Shown piece after piece: positions 35,842 through 47,999 of a DNA stretch of 64,000 bases. Source of the stretch: Camarhynchus parvulus (Eukaryota > Chordata > Aves > Passeriformes > Thraupidae); the NCBI RefSeq assembly GCF_901933205.1, contig NC_044576.1, positions 11,441,024-11,505,023 on the forward strand, written 5' to 3'. Made by a program: the position numbers and the translations under genes. Every line of letters starts with the position of its first letter. The first letter of the stretch is position 1. The notes beneath the pieces were generated by a model, which had not been told where the DNA came from, made no database searches, and was given only the letters and a program-made list of their open reading frames with translations.

Positions 35842-37849
35842 TTAGCTTGTTGTGGTTTAGCATAAGTTATAAATTATCTTAAGATATCTTAAGCTTCACT
35901 GATAAAGACATTTCTCATTAATAGGCAAAGATAAACATCAACACAGGTTCTGATGCAGAATGTATTCTGATGTTCACTATGCAGGCAGATGGAGAAATGA
36001 AGATGTGCCCAGAGCAGCTCAGGTGGAAAGAAGGCCAGGGATCTTTGTCCTCTGAGTCTGCTGGTATTGCTTCTCTTGGGATTTAACTCCTCTCACCTGT
36101 GTCAGCCAAAAGGGGCCACATTAGCTCTAACACGAGAGTTCTGTTAACAGAGTAACTTGGAAACAGGTTAGGAGCCATTCAGAGGAGCTGCTGCTCCCAT
36201 CAGAGGAGGACACAGCAACTTCTACAGAGCATTATTTCTTGCAGCAGCATTTGAAAAAAACCCAAACTCATATTTCTGCAACTTTAGTATCACTATTTTT
36301 TCATGTAGAAAAGCCCTTTGAGTATCAATGCCTAGGCTGGAGGGGGTGTATGAGGAAGCTTGTACTGCTGCAACCAGCCTGGTATTCATTCCAGACCAGG
36401 TTGTGCTCACTTTGAAGTCAATTGCAATCCTCCATGGGTTTAACCAAGGTCTAGATTTGGCTTACTTCTATGAATCCCTCTATTTATCCAGGCTCAGTAA
36501 CTGGAAGTCTCACACCTTTGATGCTCCATTCATAAACAGAAAACTGGACTAGCTGTGGCAACATATGGAATATTCTTCTGACAAAGAAATCATTGTATGG
36601 AAACCTACTACCTGCCATTTTCAGACAGTCAGGGACTGAGACATTTGCTTAACATACTTTATTTCTGGAAATTTTTCCACAGGAATGATAACCTCTGAGC
36701 CCATGCTTTCTGGGACCTCTGGCTGGAGTAAAACCTTTTTCCTGCAAAAACTGCTATAGGCAGTGTATGTACTTGTCAGCATCTGCTTAAGGCTCCAGGA
36801 GTTTTAGTATCTTTTTATTTCCCAACTCTTTGGGTTTTAATATTTAAGCTGGTATTTAACCAGGACAGAGCCCCAAAGCACCGTGTACTGTGCAATCGAA
36901 CAGAGGTTTACTTTTACTCATATTAAAAAACTGTCACTCTGTATTGGCATTTCAAACCAAATTCATACAGACAGGGATGCCACAGTCAGAAATGAAGCAG
37001 AAACTAGAATCCTTGGTGTTGGGATAGTGGAAGTTTGCCTGTCATCTCAAGCATAGTCCCACTGCTTGCTGACATTGTGCTGATACTGACCCAGCACCAA
37101 TTAACACAGAGAAGCCTTTGTGGGAGAGCCCACAAAAATCACAGCAGCATTTCCTGCAAGCACTGCATTTTCCTAGTGATCCTTCCAAGCTTACAAGCTC
37201 CAGCCTTGTAGTTTTCCAAGTGGATTTGTGCCATTATAACACACAGACCAGAACTGAGTGGTGGAAACTAGTACAATAAAACATCCACACTCCTGATTTC
37301 ACAGGTACTGTCTTCTTCATTTTACAGCATTTCATTTCCATCACTAAAATATTCCATTGTTGAAAACTCAAAAAGAAAAATCTTGAGTGTTTACACAGTA
37401 AAAGCCAGCAGAAAATACTAAGAAAACAAAATCTTCAAGTATTATAATGCTGTCTTTCAGACAGTCTAGGACCCTGGAGTACCAGTCAGGGTGAGGTGCA
37501 TTTTTGGGAGTTCTAGCCTGGAACCTAAATGGTGCAGGTTACCCCAGAGGTTTCCTGCATGAACTTGATCAGGTTCAGATCTCTGAAGGTGCACATACAT
37601 ACAGCCTACATTCATTTTGAGCCCTAAGGAACCGATATACATCATCTGTAACTCACTCTCTTACGAGAAAGGATGTTCTCTCACAGTCATGCTGAGTTGT
37701 AATTCACTTTTTTACAGTCCTATTGGTTGATAGAAATTTTAGAAAGACATTTGCCTGAATCCTTTCACTCTGCTTTAGCTACAAAAGACATTTTTCTTCC
37801 CTCCTTGCTTTTTTACTGCTCCTAAGCATTCTGTAGATTTTATACTTAC
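35842..37849. other. Intergenic DNA
   Basis: No recognised gene or repeat. Open frames of 60-74 codons show nothing recognisable. Confidence 0.5.
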
Positions 37850-37943
37850 TTTTTTTTTGCACATGGTTTCTAACTCCATCAGCTTGCAACTCTTCTATGC
37901 ACCTGTTCTTCTTCATAACTGGGCCTTCAATTAAACCAGATCC
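37850..37943 (-). ncRNA. Exon-like segment, minus strand (unidentified transcript)
   Basis: 94 bases between a strong acceptor (TATTGTCTTGCAG) and a donor (AAAA|GTAAGT). One frame is open (GSGLIEGPVMKKNRCIEELQ...), not significant at this length. It could be a non-coding RNA exon or a distal ANXA11 leader exon. Such pairs also arise by chance. Confidence 0.25.
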
Positions 37944-39448
37944 CTGCAAGACAATACCATATATTTGGATTTGCCTCCCCTGCATTTTCCTCCACAGGTT
38001 CTTTGTATATGCCAGTGTATTAGACTTGAAGATAACAAGCATTTGATGGTAACAGCACTATCCTCAATCTGTGTTACACTCCTGTGAAAACTTTACTGCT
38101 TAAAATCCATTGCTTGGAGGCAGGCTTAGCTGAAATGACCTCTGCACTCCAGCTTTGTTTCCTCAGTGCATTTTTGTTGCAACAGGAGACTGCAATGTTT
38201 AATGTCTGCTCTGCCACTAGTCTGGAATAAAGGTAATACAGCCTAGGGCTCGACTTGCTGTATGCTGAGGAATGCAACACTACAACCATTTCATAACTGA
38301 GCCAGAATTTGTGATGGACTGTACAAACTATGTTTTCAAACTATCTGCCTTAGACCTGGGTAGGTCTCTAGCATAAAAAATTTTTGTGAAATTATTTTCT
38401 TGCATGTATCTTGCATTTTCCCCCAAACCATCATGCTGTGAGCTTTGATCTATGAGGCTGTCAATCTGAGCATCTTCCATTGCTACCAAAAGCACTCAAA
38501 TTAAGTTAAGAGTGAATTGGAGTGTTGAGCATGCTTTTGTATGTAAACCATTACCCTTCACATGCGGCAGAATACAGCTTTGAAATAAACATTTTCATCA
38601 AGGAGCAACAGGTGGAAGTGCTTTTGTTTCAGTTTTGTATTAACAGAAACTGCTCATTAAACTCTTGAAATGTTACAGTTGGATAGCTCTGTGTTTTCCT
38701 GCTTGGTGGGCATAGCCTGGCTGACTTTGGTGGGCTGACACTCACCACCTACACTCACAGAAGTCACTAGTCCACCCCTTTACTGATCAGATTTTCTACC
38801 ACTTGTTTAGATTTTTCTGCTTTGCATTGTGTCTTATGTGAAATTGAATTCTGAACTCCAATCAACATTTAATTCTAAGTAACAGAGTTAGCCAACAGGA
38901 AAAGGAACTCACAGAAACAGACTGAGCACACACTTCACTCAAAAAGCTTAAGCTCCCAGTATGGGGAAATAGATAAATATTGGCTAGTATTTTTAAGTAC
39001 TCCTGAATGCAGTTGGTTGACTGGGAACCCCATCTGAATGCATTCTGGATGAGCCATTCATCCCTATGTGTCAGCTGTGGCAATTTGTAATGCCATTCTG
39101 AGCTGATTGCGTCAGTACTGTAAATGACGTTCCAGCCCCACAAAGTTTCTGGGTGGAACTTAATATGATGTAAACACAAATACCAACCTATTTTTTGCTC
39201 CTCCAGGAAGTAGAGAGCAAAGCAACTTGGCCATTCAGCAGTATCAAAGAGTTTTCAAGCTGTTAATAGAAGTCATTATTATAGGGTTAAGCAAAAAGTT
39301 TTATTAAAGAGCGATTTAACAATGATGATTAAACAGCTACTAAACAATGACAACAAGGTGATCAAACACTCTACTACTTACCACACTTCTAATAATTAAG
39401 CTGGCTTGTGTAGAGTATGCTTTAGATTTAACATAAAGTGTCACTTAC
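37944..39448. other. Intergenic or intronic DNA
   Basis: Nothing recognised. Confidence 0.5.
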
Positions 39449-39578
39449 CCTGCTGTAGATCCCAGATGCCAGACAAGGGATCTCTTGGTCTTGAGGAGTG
39501 ACCTTGGGAGGCACCCCTGCTCAAGGGGACATCACCACTGTGCAGCCACTGCCATGCAGGAGAGCTCAGGCTCTGGGA
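39449..39578 (-). ncRNA. Exon-like segment, minus strand
   Basis: 130 bases, GC-richer than the flanks. The acceptor is CAGATATCTGCAG and the donor CAGG|GTAAGT. One frame is open throughout, without a recognisable motif. Same orientation as ANXA11 and the segments at 37.9 and 41.2 kb. Confidence 0.27.
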
Positions 39579-41171
39579 CTGCAGATATCTGTAGTGGAAA
39601 GTGATTGGCTTGCAGCCAAACTCCTCTCTGGTGGCAACCATAGAAGTTTTAGATATGTCTGGTCTCAGTTCAGGCTGGTCCTGTTAACTCCCAGTAAGAC
39701 CCAAACTCTTTAGGTGAACAGCTACAGCTTAGCATAATTTCTCAAGGTTTGCACAGCAGGGCTGGCTCCAGCCAAGCCCATTTGTTGGTGATGCCAACAA
39801 ATGGTGTACCACTGACTCAGAGCAGGTGTGCCCATTACACCATAAAATTTGAGAAAGGATTTGGGAAAGAAAGATCTCAGTTCTTATACTCCTTCGCTTC
39901 TGATGTAACTGCTCATACTTCTGTCTCACAGCAATGCTTCTGTTGTACTCCTAATAGAAAAAGGTGGGATTTGGAGTCACTCACAAAGCTCCATTTAGCC
40001 TTGATTCTGGTTTGACACATTTTGGCTCCTCCCATCAGGTCATGAACCCACAGCTTTTTACCTTTACTGTCCTATTCACTAGAACTGAACCCTCTCATCT
40101 ATCTTCTGTTCTGCTCTCCTCACCTTTAACCTATGTCAGAATACACATATTGAACTATTCTTCTTTTCCTTCATCTGCTATATGCCCCTCTTTCATATTT
40201 GTGTGGTAATTCTGTGAACAAAGGAGTGCCTAAAGCTTGTATGTGTATTAAATACATCAAAACAGTCATGGAGCTGAAAATAAGACTACTCAGTAAACAT
40301 CAAGATCTGGGTAATTTTAGCTAACTATAGGCCTAGTATGTGACTTTAGCCTGTTCATTCTTCAAATTTCCTTCCTTAACACTGGAAATAAATACCATTA
40401 ATCAATCCTCAGCGTGATGATAAAAACTAAGAGGGCTACATAAAGATAAATATCCTACAAGACTTCTTTGTAACTATTAGTCAGAATTGAAAGGCTTAAT
40501 AAAAAATTCTCAAGACTACAAAAAATACTGTTCAAACTGTAGTTAAAAGTGTAGCTTTTCAGAAATTCTGATCATTAATGCCTGTGGGGGTCATCTGTGC
40601 ACAGCAAGCTCTGAGGGGCTTCTTCACCTCACTAATGATATGGGTCAGCACTTCCTCAAACCATGCCTCCAGCTGCAGCAGCGTCCTGCTGTGGCAAAAC
40701 AGTTCTTTGGGACAGAACTCCTGGAACACAATACACCAAGTCTCATATAGAGAAGCAGCATAATCTTCCCATGACTCAGCCCTGACTCACCAGGAGCCTT
40801 TTCCACATTTAAGGAAAACCATGTCATTCAAGCCATCTTTAGCACAGATGACCTTTTAAGCAAGATTGCTCAAAATATTTTGCAACTATTAAGAAAAGCA
40901 GGTACTGAAAGTTTGCCTTTCATAGGTGTCACAGCCCAGCCTTGCTTTCAGGTAAGCACCCTAACCACAGACTAGGGATCAGATCCTGAGAGAGCTGGAC
41001 AACACAGCATTTAACTGAAACTGAATAGAGTCAGATTTGTGCTCTTGGTATTGACAGCAACCAGTCAGCATTTGTGTAAAAGGAAGGCAAATTTAGAGCT
41101 AAATAAGCGTTTTTCCAACAAGTATTGCCCACCCAGCTGAACTTTGAATCAGCACATATTTCTTTGCTTAC

Positions 41172-41295
41172 CTTCCAGTTGCAGGGAGCAAGAGTTTCCT
41201 GGTGGAGTGGGAGTGCACAGCAGTGCAGCCTCGGGTGGCCTCATGGCACAGGTTCCCTGCACCCAGCGCCCCAACAGCCTCCATCCCCTGCAGCT
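41172..41295 (-). ncRNA. Exon-like segment, minus strand, with an internal ATG
   Basis: 124 bases, GC-rich. The acceptor is TGTGTTTTGCAG and the donor GGAAG|GTAAGC. An ATG 10 bases after the acceptor opens a frame that stays open to the donor (MEAVGALGAGNLCHEATRGC...). It could be a leader exon or a short translated start. No homology recognised. Confidence 0.27.
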
Positions 41296-42481
41296 CTGCA
41301 AAACACAGGCTCCACTGCCATGGTCATCCACCCTTGCCAAGGAAATCTCTTTTCTTTCTCCAGCTCCCTCAGTCCTAGGTGATTACAGCTGGCCTCAAAT
41401 GCTTTTTGGTTCACTTTTGGTTTTTTGTTTTGTATCTCTTATCCTTATTTTGAACACTACAAACCGCCTTTGATTGAAGTGTTAAGGAAGGGAGCCTCAT
41501 TGCATCCTGAACTAGACTTTCATATTCATATTTAGAAGTAATTAAAAAAAAAAGAAATAGTTGTTTTCTACAAAGCAGTTGCCATCAGCAAAGCCTATTA
41601 TCCAAGCTGGCTCAAAGCACAAACGAATGACAGCTCAGTGCTAACATTTGATTCAGCATTTCAGTCTATTTTAATACATTCTATGATGAGTCAGAGCCCT
41701 CTGCTAAAAATATGGAAAAGCATTTTTTCTTTTCTTAAAATAGTTGTGCTATTTCACCTGAGAAATACTTAACACCCATAAATATGAGCCACTGATATTC
41801 CTGCTTCCTTCAATTTTCATTTGCTTATGCAGCAGAGAACGAAAAAACGTGTTAAGAGAAAAAATTTAACAACGATGCTCAGATGTAAATAGACCAGAAT
41901 TCTACAGTTCAGCTGCAGATTGTGGCTAGTTAGTTTTGTTTGTTTGTTGAAGCAAATTGCTGAGATTTCACAAAATTCAAGTATCCCAGGAAGATACAAG
42001 CACACAGTAATACAGTAATTCTCATTATCTCTGTTACCCATAGATTTGCCAACAGAGGGAGTCCTCTTACTGTCTACCAAAGCTTTGTTGGAGTGACGGT
42101 GCCCCTGCTGAGCAGCTAACATCGCACTAATAGTAAGGATGAAAAAGGTTTGTAAAACAGTCACCTCGGGGTATTTAGCAAATCAAAACATGGGGTAATA
42201 TCAGACATCCAATCTCTAGAAATGCACTGGAGGATTCAAGTGATCGTTTGTGTTATTACAGCTATTATATCTATGGGCAGAGCTATGAAATATCTATGAG
42301 AGTAATTACTCTTAAATACATTGAGAAGAATTATGCCGGATAAACATATAGTTCCCTTATGTCTGCAAATCAATGTTAACTGTAAAACTCCTTTGAGTTC
42401 TTTCCTGTTGTTACAGTCATAGCTTGTCAAACAGCAACTATTCAGGCTGTGGTTTGGAGGAAATAAAATAATTAAAAAGAA

Positions 42482-42577
42482 CCCAAAACAAAACACCCCC
42501 TCCACCCTCCCTCCATAAAAAAAAAACAAAACCAAAAAACCAAAAAAACAAACCAAACAAACAAACAAAAAAACCCC
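42482..42577. repeat. A/C-rich simple repeat, (CAAA)n-like
   Basis: Runs of C-rich then AAAC/AACC units, ending in a regular ACAA array. Two 64-110-codon Phe/Gly-rich minus-strand frames arise from this low-complexity sequence and are not genes. Confidence 0.85.
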
Positions 42578-43239
42578 AAGACTTTCTTCTACACTGTGAT
42601 TTCTTTAAAGGATCATATAATTTTAATCCCAACCGAACTAACTTGTATACAGTAAGACCTTCAGAACTTCATTTGCCTTTTCATCACAGAATAAACCAAA
42701 CTTTCCTGTGAACTATGAAAATATTAATATAGTATTTTATAGTCACTGTTTGGATCATTATGGTTTCTGCTGCTTACCCCTTACTTGAAATGGCCAGTTC
42801 CCTTATGACTCAATGAAAGGATTTCAACAGCTGATGTGATAATGACATGAATCATGTTCCAGATTGGCTTGGACACAGCATTTCAGTGCATTTAAGGGAA
42901 AAAATAAAAGAAGAAGAAACAGCATTATACTTACTACATCAAAGTAAACACCTTACAACTACAATGTATTGCCAGGGCTAACAGTTTTGTGAAATATTAA
43001 GCAACCAAACCAAGAACTGAGCAGCAATCAGGTCTGGTGATTTCCTAGCAGTAGTATATGGACAAAAATATGCGGTTACAATCACATCCGTGTGACAATA
43101 GCTCCTTCCTTCTCACAGAAATTGCCATTTTTATGGTAGTCAAGACTGAAGTGCTCATGAAGCACTCCTAAACTTGTGGGTTTTCTCAGCCTAGTATATC
43201 CCCGTGAGTTTTTTAGAAAAATAAAAATACACAACCAGT

Positions 43240-43520
43240 ATTACCTGCATCTGTTCCATCCCCTTTTGTCCATTTACTGGGACCTGGATTTACACTGAGA
43301 TTCCAGCAGCAGTCCTAACCTCAACCAATTATCTTTTAAAACGAGTTCAGGATCGGTAAACCAATGCCAAGAAAACTCAGAACAGCAACTAAATTGAGCC
43401 TAATTATTGATGGGAGTCAAACTGAGATTTTTTTCTTCTTCATTTTCAGATGAGTAAAGTTCTTTGTTTTCTACTTCTTTTAACACTGCAAACGGATCAG
43501 CTTTGCAAGTTTTGGACGTC
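43240..43520 (-). ncRNA. Two exon-like segments, minus strand
   Basis: Segment 1, about 43400-43513, follows an acceptor ATGGCCAG with a poor pyrimidine tract. It has a 40-codon open frame (starting TSKTCKADPFAVLKEVENKE) that ends at a TAG in AATAATTAG. Segment 2, about 43246-43295, lies between acceptor GGAATCTCAG and donor CAG|GTAATA. Coding potential is not established. Confidence 0.2.
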
Positions 43521-46500
43521 TGGCCATTTTAGATAAACATTCCAACCTTTTAAGTGTTTACAGACTAAACTGTAGAGCTAAATGTTTATGTTGCACTGAA
43601 TAACTTCAGCTTTGTATTTAACAGAAAGACTGCTAAAGTAATATTGTTTCAATCAGTAGGTGAAGACACATGCTACTGAAATAACTAAAATTTTAAAGAT
43701 ATTAATACTAGTCTGACCATAAATATTTAATACATCTCTATATAGTAGGCTTTATAGTTGGAATATATAAAATTGCCACAGTTTACAGGGTTTCTAATTT
43801 TAAAACTACTCCCAGACCCTTCAAAAACAATTATTATAGTCATTAGCTTCTAAAACTAGAATGTAGCTTTTTGTGTTTCAAATAGTATGTTCCTCACCTA
43901 ATTATAGTTTAATATGAAATAAATCCTTGGCCATGTATTTCAAGGAACGTGGCCTCAGATATTGCTTGGAACAGGGTTTGGATCCTGTTATTGTACCTTT
44001 GCAGAGCATGAGTTTACCCTGACACATGCAAAACTACACAGAGCAGAGAACTGGCCTGGTCCAGAATAGAGAATTTCTGGACCAAAGTATCTGTTCTTAG
44101 TCAAATCTTAGTTTTAAATAATGATCTAGCTGTTGCTACTAAGATTAATTTGAATAATGTCTCTCTCTTCTTGGTATTTATATTTTTTTACTCTTTGGGG
44201 AAAGCAACAATATCTAATAGTGTGCAAATCTGAAAGTATATCATTCACTCCAAAATACCACTTGGCTTGCAAAATGAAAACAAGCTGGGACACAATATTG
44301 TTTCTAAGAAAAAGGAAGACAAGATGAAGAGAGTTGCAGTGGCATCAGCTTGCAGGCTGTGTTACTCATTGCTCAGCTGCTCATGTAGAGACTTTCCACG
44401 TTAAAACAACACAATGATGAGGATATTTCTTAACTTCTGTGGTTAACTTGTATGTTTCCATTTGACTGTGAGTTTGGGTTGGATGTGTTTTCCACAAGGT
44501 CAGAAGAGTTTGCCCTGGATGGGCTCCTCTGGGGATCATACCATGACACGTTTCCTGTTTTGCACATGCAACACAGTAAGTTTTTCAAAGACACAAGCTG
44601 TATGTGTAAGCCTTCTGAGCAGTTACTACTGTACTACTGCAAGAGTAAGACAGTACAAAGGAAAAAACTCTTGAGTGAAACTTTTCCCATCTTTCTATTG
44701 AGTCCTTCAGAACCTCAGTTCAAGCCCACTGCTCAAACAAGTTGAATTCAAAAAGCAACCACCTCAGGATTTAACCTGGGTTTTCAAATCCCTGAGTGCA
44801 AAGTTACCAAATATAGCATTTATGTTTTGACTTTTGTCCATGGCTTAGGCAAGCCAGTTTTCACTGGGTCAGAGTAGTTGCTTCTCAAGTCTGGTAAGGC
44901 AAAGTTACCTGAGACTCAGAACAGATAGATCCTTTCTAATGAACCCAGAGGCAATCAGGCAGCAGTTCCTGAACCAGCTGATAAAAATTGGCATCACTAT
45001 TCCTTTTTCAGAGACTGCTTCACCTATGCTTAAAATAGCTCCTTACCCCAATTTTATCAAAGTTCCAAGTTATTTAGAAGTTGAACCATGTCAAGTAATT
45101 TACAGTAACTATGCTCAACTGAAGATAAATTTAATGTTTTCAAAGGAACTAAGATCTGCAAGAGTTTTCTGTTAATATGCTGTATTTTAAAAGGATTTTT
45201 TAAAGACATGGCAACAGTGAAAGCATGGAAATTACAAAGGGACACATAAAGGAAATTACTATCAAGAAACACAGTTTTGGGGTTTTCTTATCAGTTCAAG
45301 TGGAGATGCAATATAGACACCCATTTGAAAGTCCTGGTGATGATCTACAAAACTGAGGAGAGTGCTGTAATTTAAGATAGTTTATCTCAGCTAAGTATCA
45401 CTGCAATTATTCCTGAAGACTTGACATAGATCTCACTTTTTCCTAGACTGGTAGAAACACAGTTCAAACCACAACATTGCATCCCTCATGCACATTTCTA
45501 CTGCTGTCTGGCCACAGAGCATCTTTGAAGCGTCTCAAAGATATGAAAGAAACAGTCTGAAATGGTCAGGTTTGTCCTGACATGATCTTGAAATAATGCC
45601 ATTCTCCATACAGGAAAAAATATAAAAAGAAGCACTTTTGACTAATTTATAGAATCTGATAGTCCCCAAAGTTGTGACTGTTATTCATAGTACACAAAAC
45701 TTTCCTGTGAGAAAATGCTTGCAATATGTGGGACAGAACAGCAGGAGGGGATCAAGCCAGCCTTCGATTTTGGGAGCTTCAGGCAGCAGGGAATCCCAGG
45801 CATACCAGGACTGAGATGGAGGCTGCTGTGTCCTCCCTCCCCTCTGGTGGTTTCTGCATTATCATCACCCCAAAGGAAGCTCTGCCTTGGAGGAGCCTGG
45901 CTTGCCTTCCTGCAATCAGGAATGGAAAGCATTGACAAAATGAGCCAGAAAGAGTGCATTGTACTGCAGGATATTGGTACCTGAACTTAACATTTGGAAA
46001 ACAATTCAAAGGAAGAATTTAAGAAATATATAGAAGCATCCTCATTCCTTTCTGGTGTTTCCAAGGATCCTGGCAACACAGTATTTCCTCAGTAAGCCAG
46101 CAGCCTGCTCCAGCTACAAAGATGGACCACCTCACTTCACACACAGTGAAAAACAGGTATAGAGAACAATCTGGTGCCTGCTTGAGTCCCCCAGAGTGAG
46201 ATCTGTGGAGGCAGATCCATAAACAGTGTTCAGGGGCTGCTTGCATGAAATTCAGTACAGGACTGGAGTTAAATTCTCTGTTCTGTCAGCTGTTGGTAGC
46301 ATGCAAGACCCCAGCTAGCGAGCTCAGATCAAGCCTCAACAGGCACATGCTCACCTCTTAAAATAGTACAGTCTGGCAATAGATTGTAAAAAGGCAAAAA
46401 TACTCATGCTATAAAACCTAATTACCATTGCAGCCCATGTCATGGCCTGCCAATACACACCATGCATAGTGAAGGAAGGGTTTTATCCAGGACTCTGACA

Positions 46501-47599
46501 GCTCAGCATGGTGGCTTTTCACCCCTGGAGTACCCCGAAAAAGTATATCAAAGGAGAGATTGCTCTCTATTTTCCTATAATGAAATATTTTTGAAGGAGT
46601 GAGATTACAGATGCTAAAAACGGGGAGCACATAGCATTGATTCATCTAGTTGTATTCCATACCTAAACAAATCTGATCTCAACTGTGCATTTATACCAAA
46701 TTACTCTCTATGTGAAAAAAATATTCCACTGCCTTCATCTTTGCAGTCTCATAGTGTTCACCATCAACAGAGTAGAGGAATTTCGCTTTCCTGACTACAA
46801 CCTGATAAGTCTCTGTTTTGTCCCTGTTTAATAATTCACTTCACTCTCCAATGTTTGAGTTCACCCAAGTATTTGCTGGCATTTACCTTGAATTCTCTGT
46901 AGAGGGACTTCAGTTCTTTGAGGGTTTGAAGAAAATGACATTCTCTATTCATGCCTCTACTAATGTATTATATGAAGTGCTAGCTCTGCACATATTTTCT
47001 AGTCTGTCCATGTTTTCCAAATATAATAACTGGGTCCTGACTATCAATAACATGGCCAGTTTCGATCACTACCTTCTGCACTTACAACCCCAAGCTTGGA
47101 TCATACGTATTTCCTTGCCAGAACATTGAATAATTTCTCTCTTATTCAGGGATTGCATTTCCACAGTTATTTCTCAGCCCATTCTAACATTTACAGTTTC
47201 TCTAAATCTGGTATTATATGAATACTTTACTAATATGCTGCTCCTATTTTCTTTTACAATAGGCTCATGATGTACTTTAATGAATGTATTTAAATCAGTA
47301 CTTCACCTATGCACACGAGAGCAAAAAAAATAAAGATTAAGCATTTGTTCAGTGTTACCTCCCACTATGCCTTGCATTTGCAATCTATTGCTTCTAACCC
47401 TGAGTTCAATTCTAAATTTATTATACTCTAGGCTTTTAAAATTTGTTTGAATCAATTGAAACTCCACAGTCCTAATAGTGGAAACTGAAGAAACAGTTTA
47501 CTTACTATCTCTGTCAAATTAGACTCTAACTTCTACCTCTATTGCCAGAAATAGAAGAACTGAGCAACTTGATTTTTAAAATCCTTTTTCTAGGATTTG
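43521..47599. other. Intergenic or intronic DNA
   Basis: No gene recognised. A GC-richer patch at about 45720-45960 yields overlapping frames on both strands (69-92 codons) with no recognisable domains. Confidence 0.5.
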
Positions 47600-47999
47600 G
47601 GGAAAGGTGGGGAAAGGCTTTAATAGTGCAGCCACTTTACCAGGTACAAGTTATTAATAGGAATTACTTACCTTCATATATATATACACATCACAGTTGA
47701 GACACCCACAATACACAGAGTATCACCACACAACACCAGAAGGCTTTAAGCATTCATCCTTACAGAGCAACACCTTACCCCATCAGAAGAACTCAGGTGT
47801 CTGCTCCTCTTGTTCTTCAGCCCAGCCTTTTATCCCCTCCTGTTGATGCCTTGCACCTGTGTGCCCTCTGTTCCCTTTGGTGGTTGGTCAGTGCCCCTGG
47901 GCACTCCATGGCTCATCAGTTCCAATAGGATTCACCTGCTCCTCACAGCTGCAGCCCATTGGGGATGAGGCTCAGCCCAGCCCCACCCCAATCACCACA
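47600..47999 (-). mobile_element. LTR-like element with promoter features, minus strand
   Basis: Read on the minus strand it begins TGTGGTGATTGGGGTGGGGC. It has an inverted CCAAT box (CCTATTGGAAC), a TATA-like GGATAAAAGG at 47826-47835 and a transcribed part, and it resembles avian ERV LTR layouts. A donor GAAG|GTAAGT lies at 47672/47671. The 3' boundary is uncertain (a terminal CA at about 47598) and no clear target duplication is seen. No viral genes are present. Confidence 0.5.

Noticed and set aside
42236..42632. Minus-strand frames of 64 and 110 codons with Phe/Gly-rich stretches
   Set aside because: They are translations of the A/C-rich simple repeat at 42.5 kb.
44452..44745. 97-codon plus-strand frame with Cys/Phe-rich sequence
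   Set aside because: No splice context, no recognisable motif, and a length expected by chance in 64 kb.
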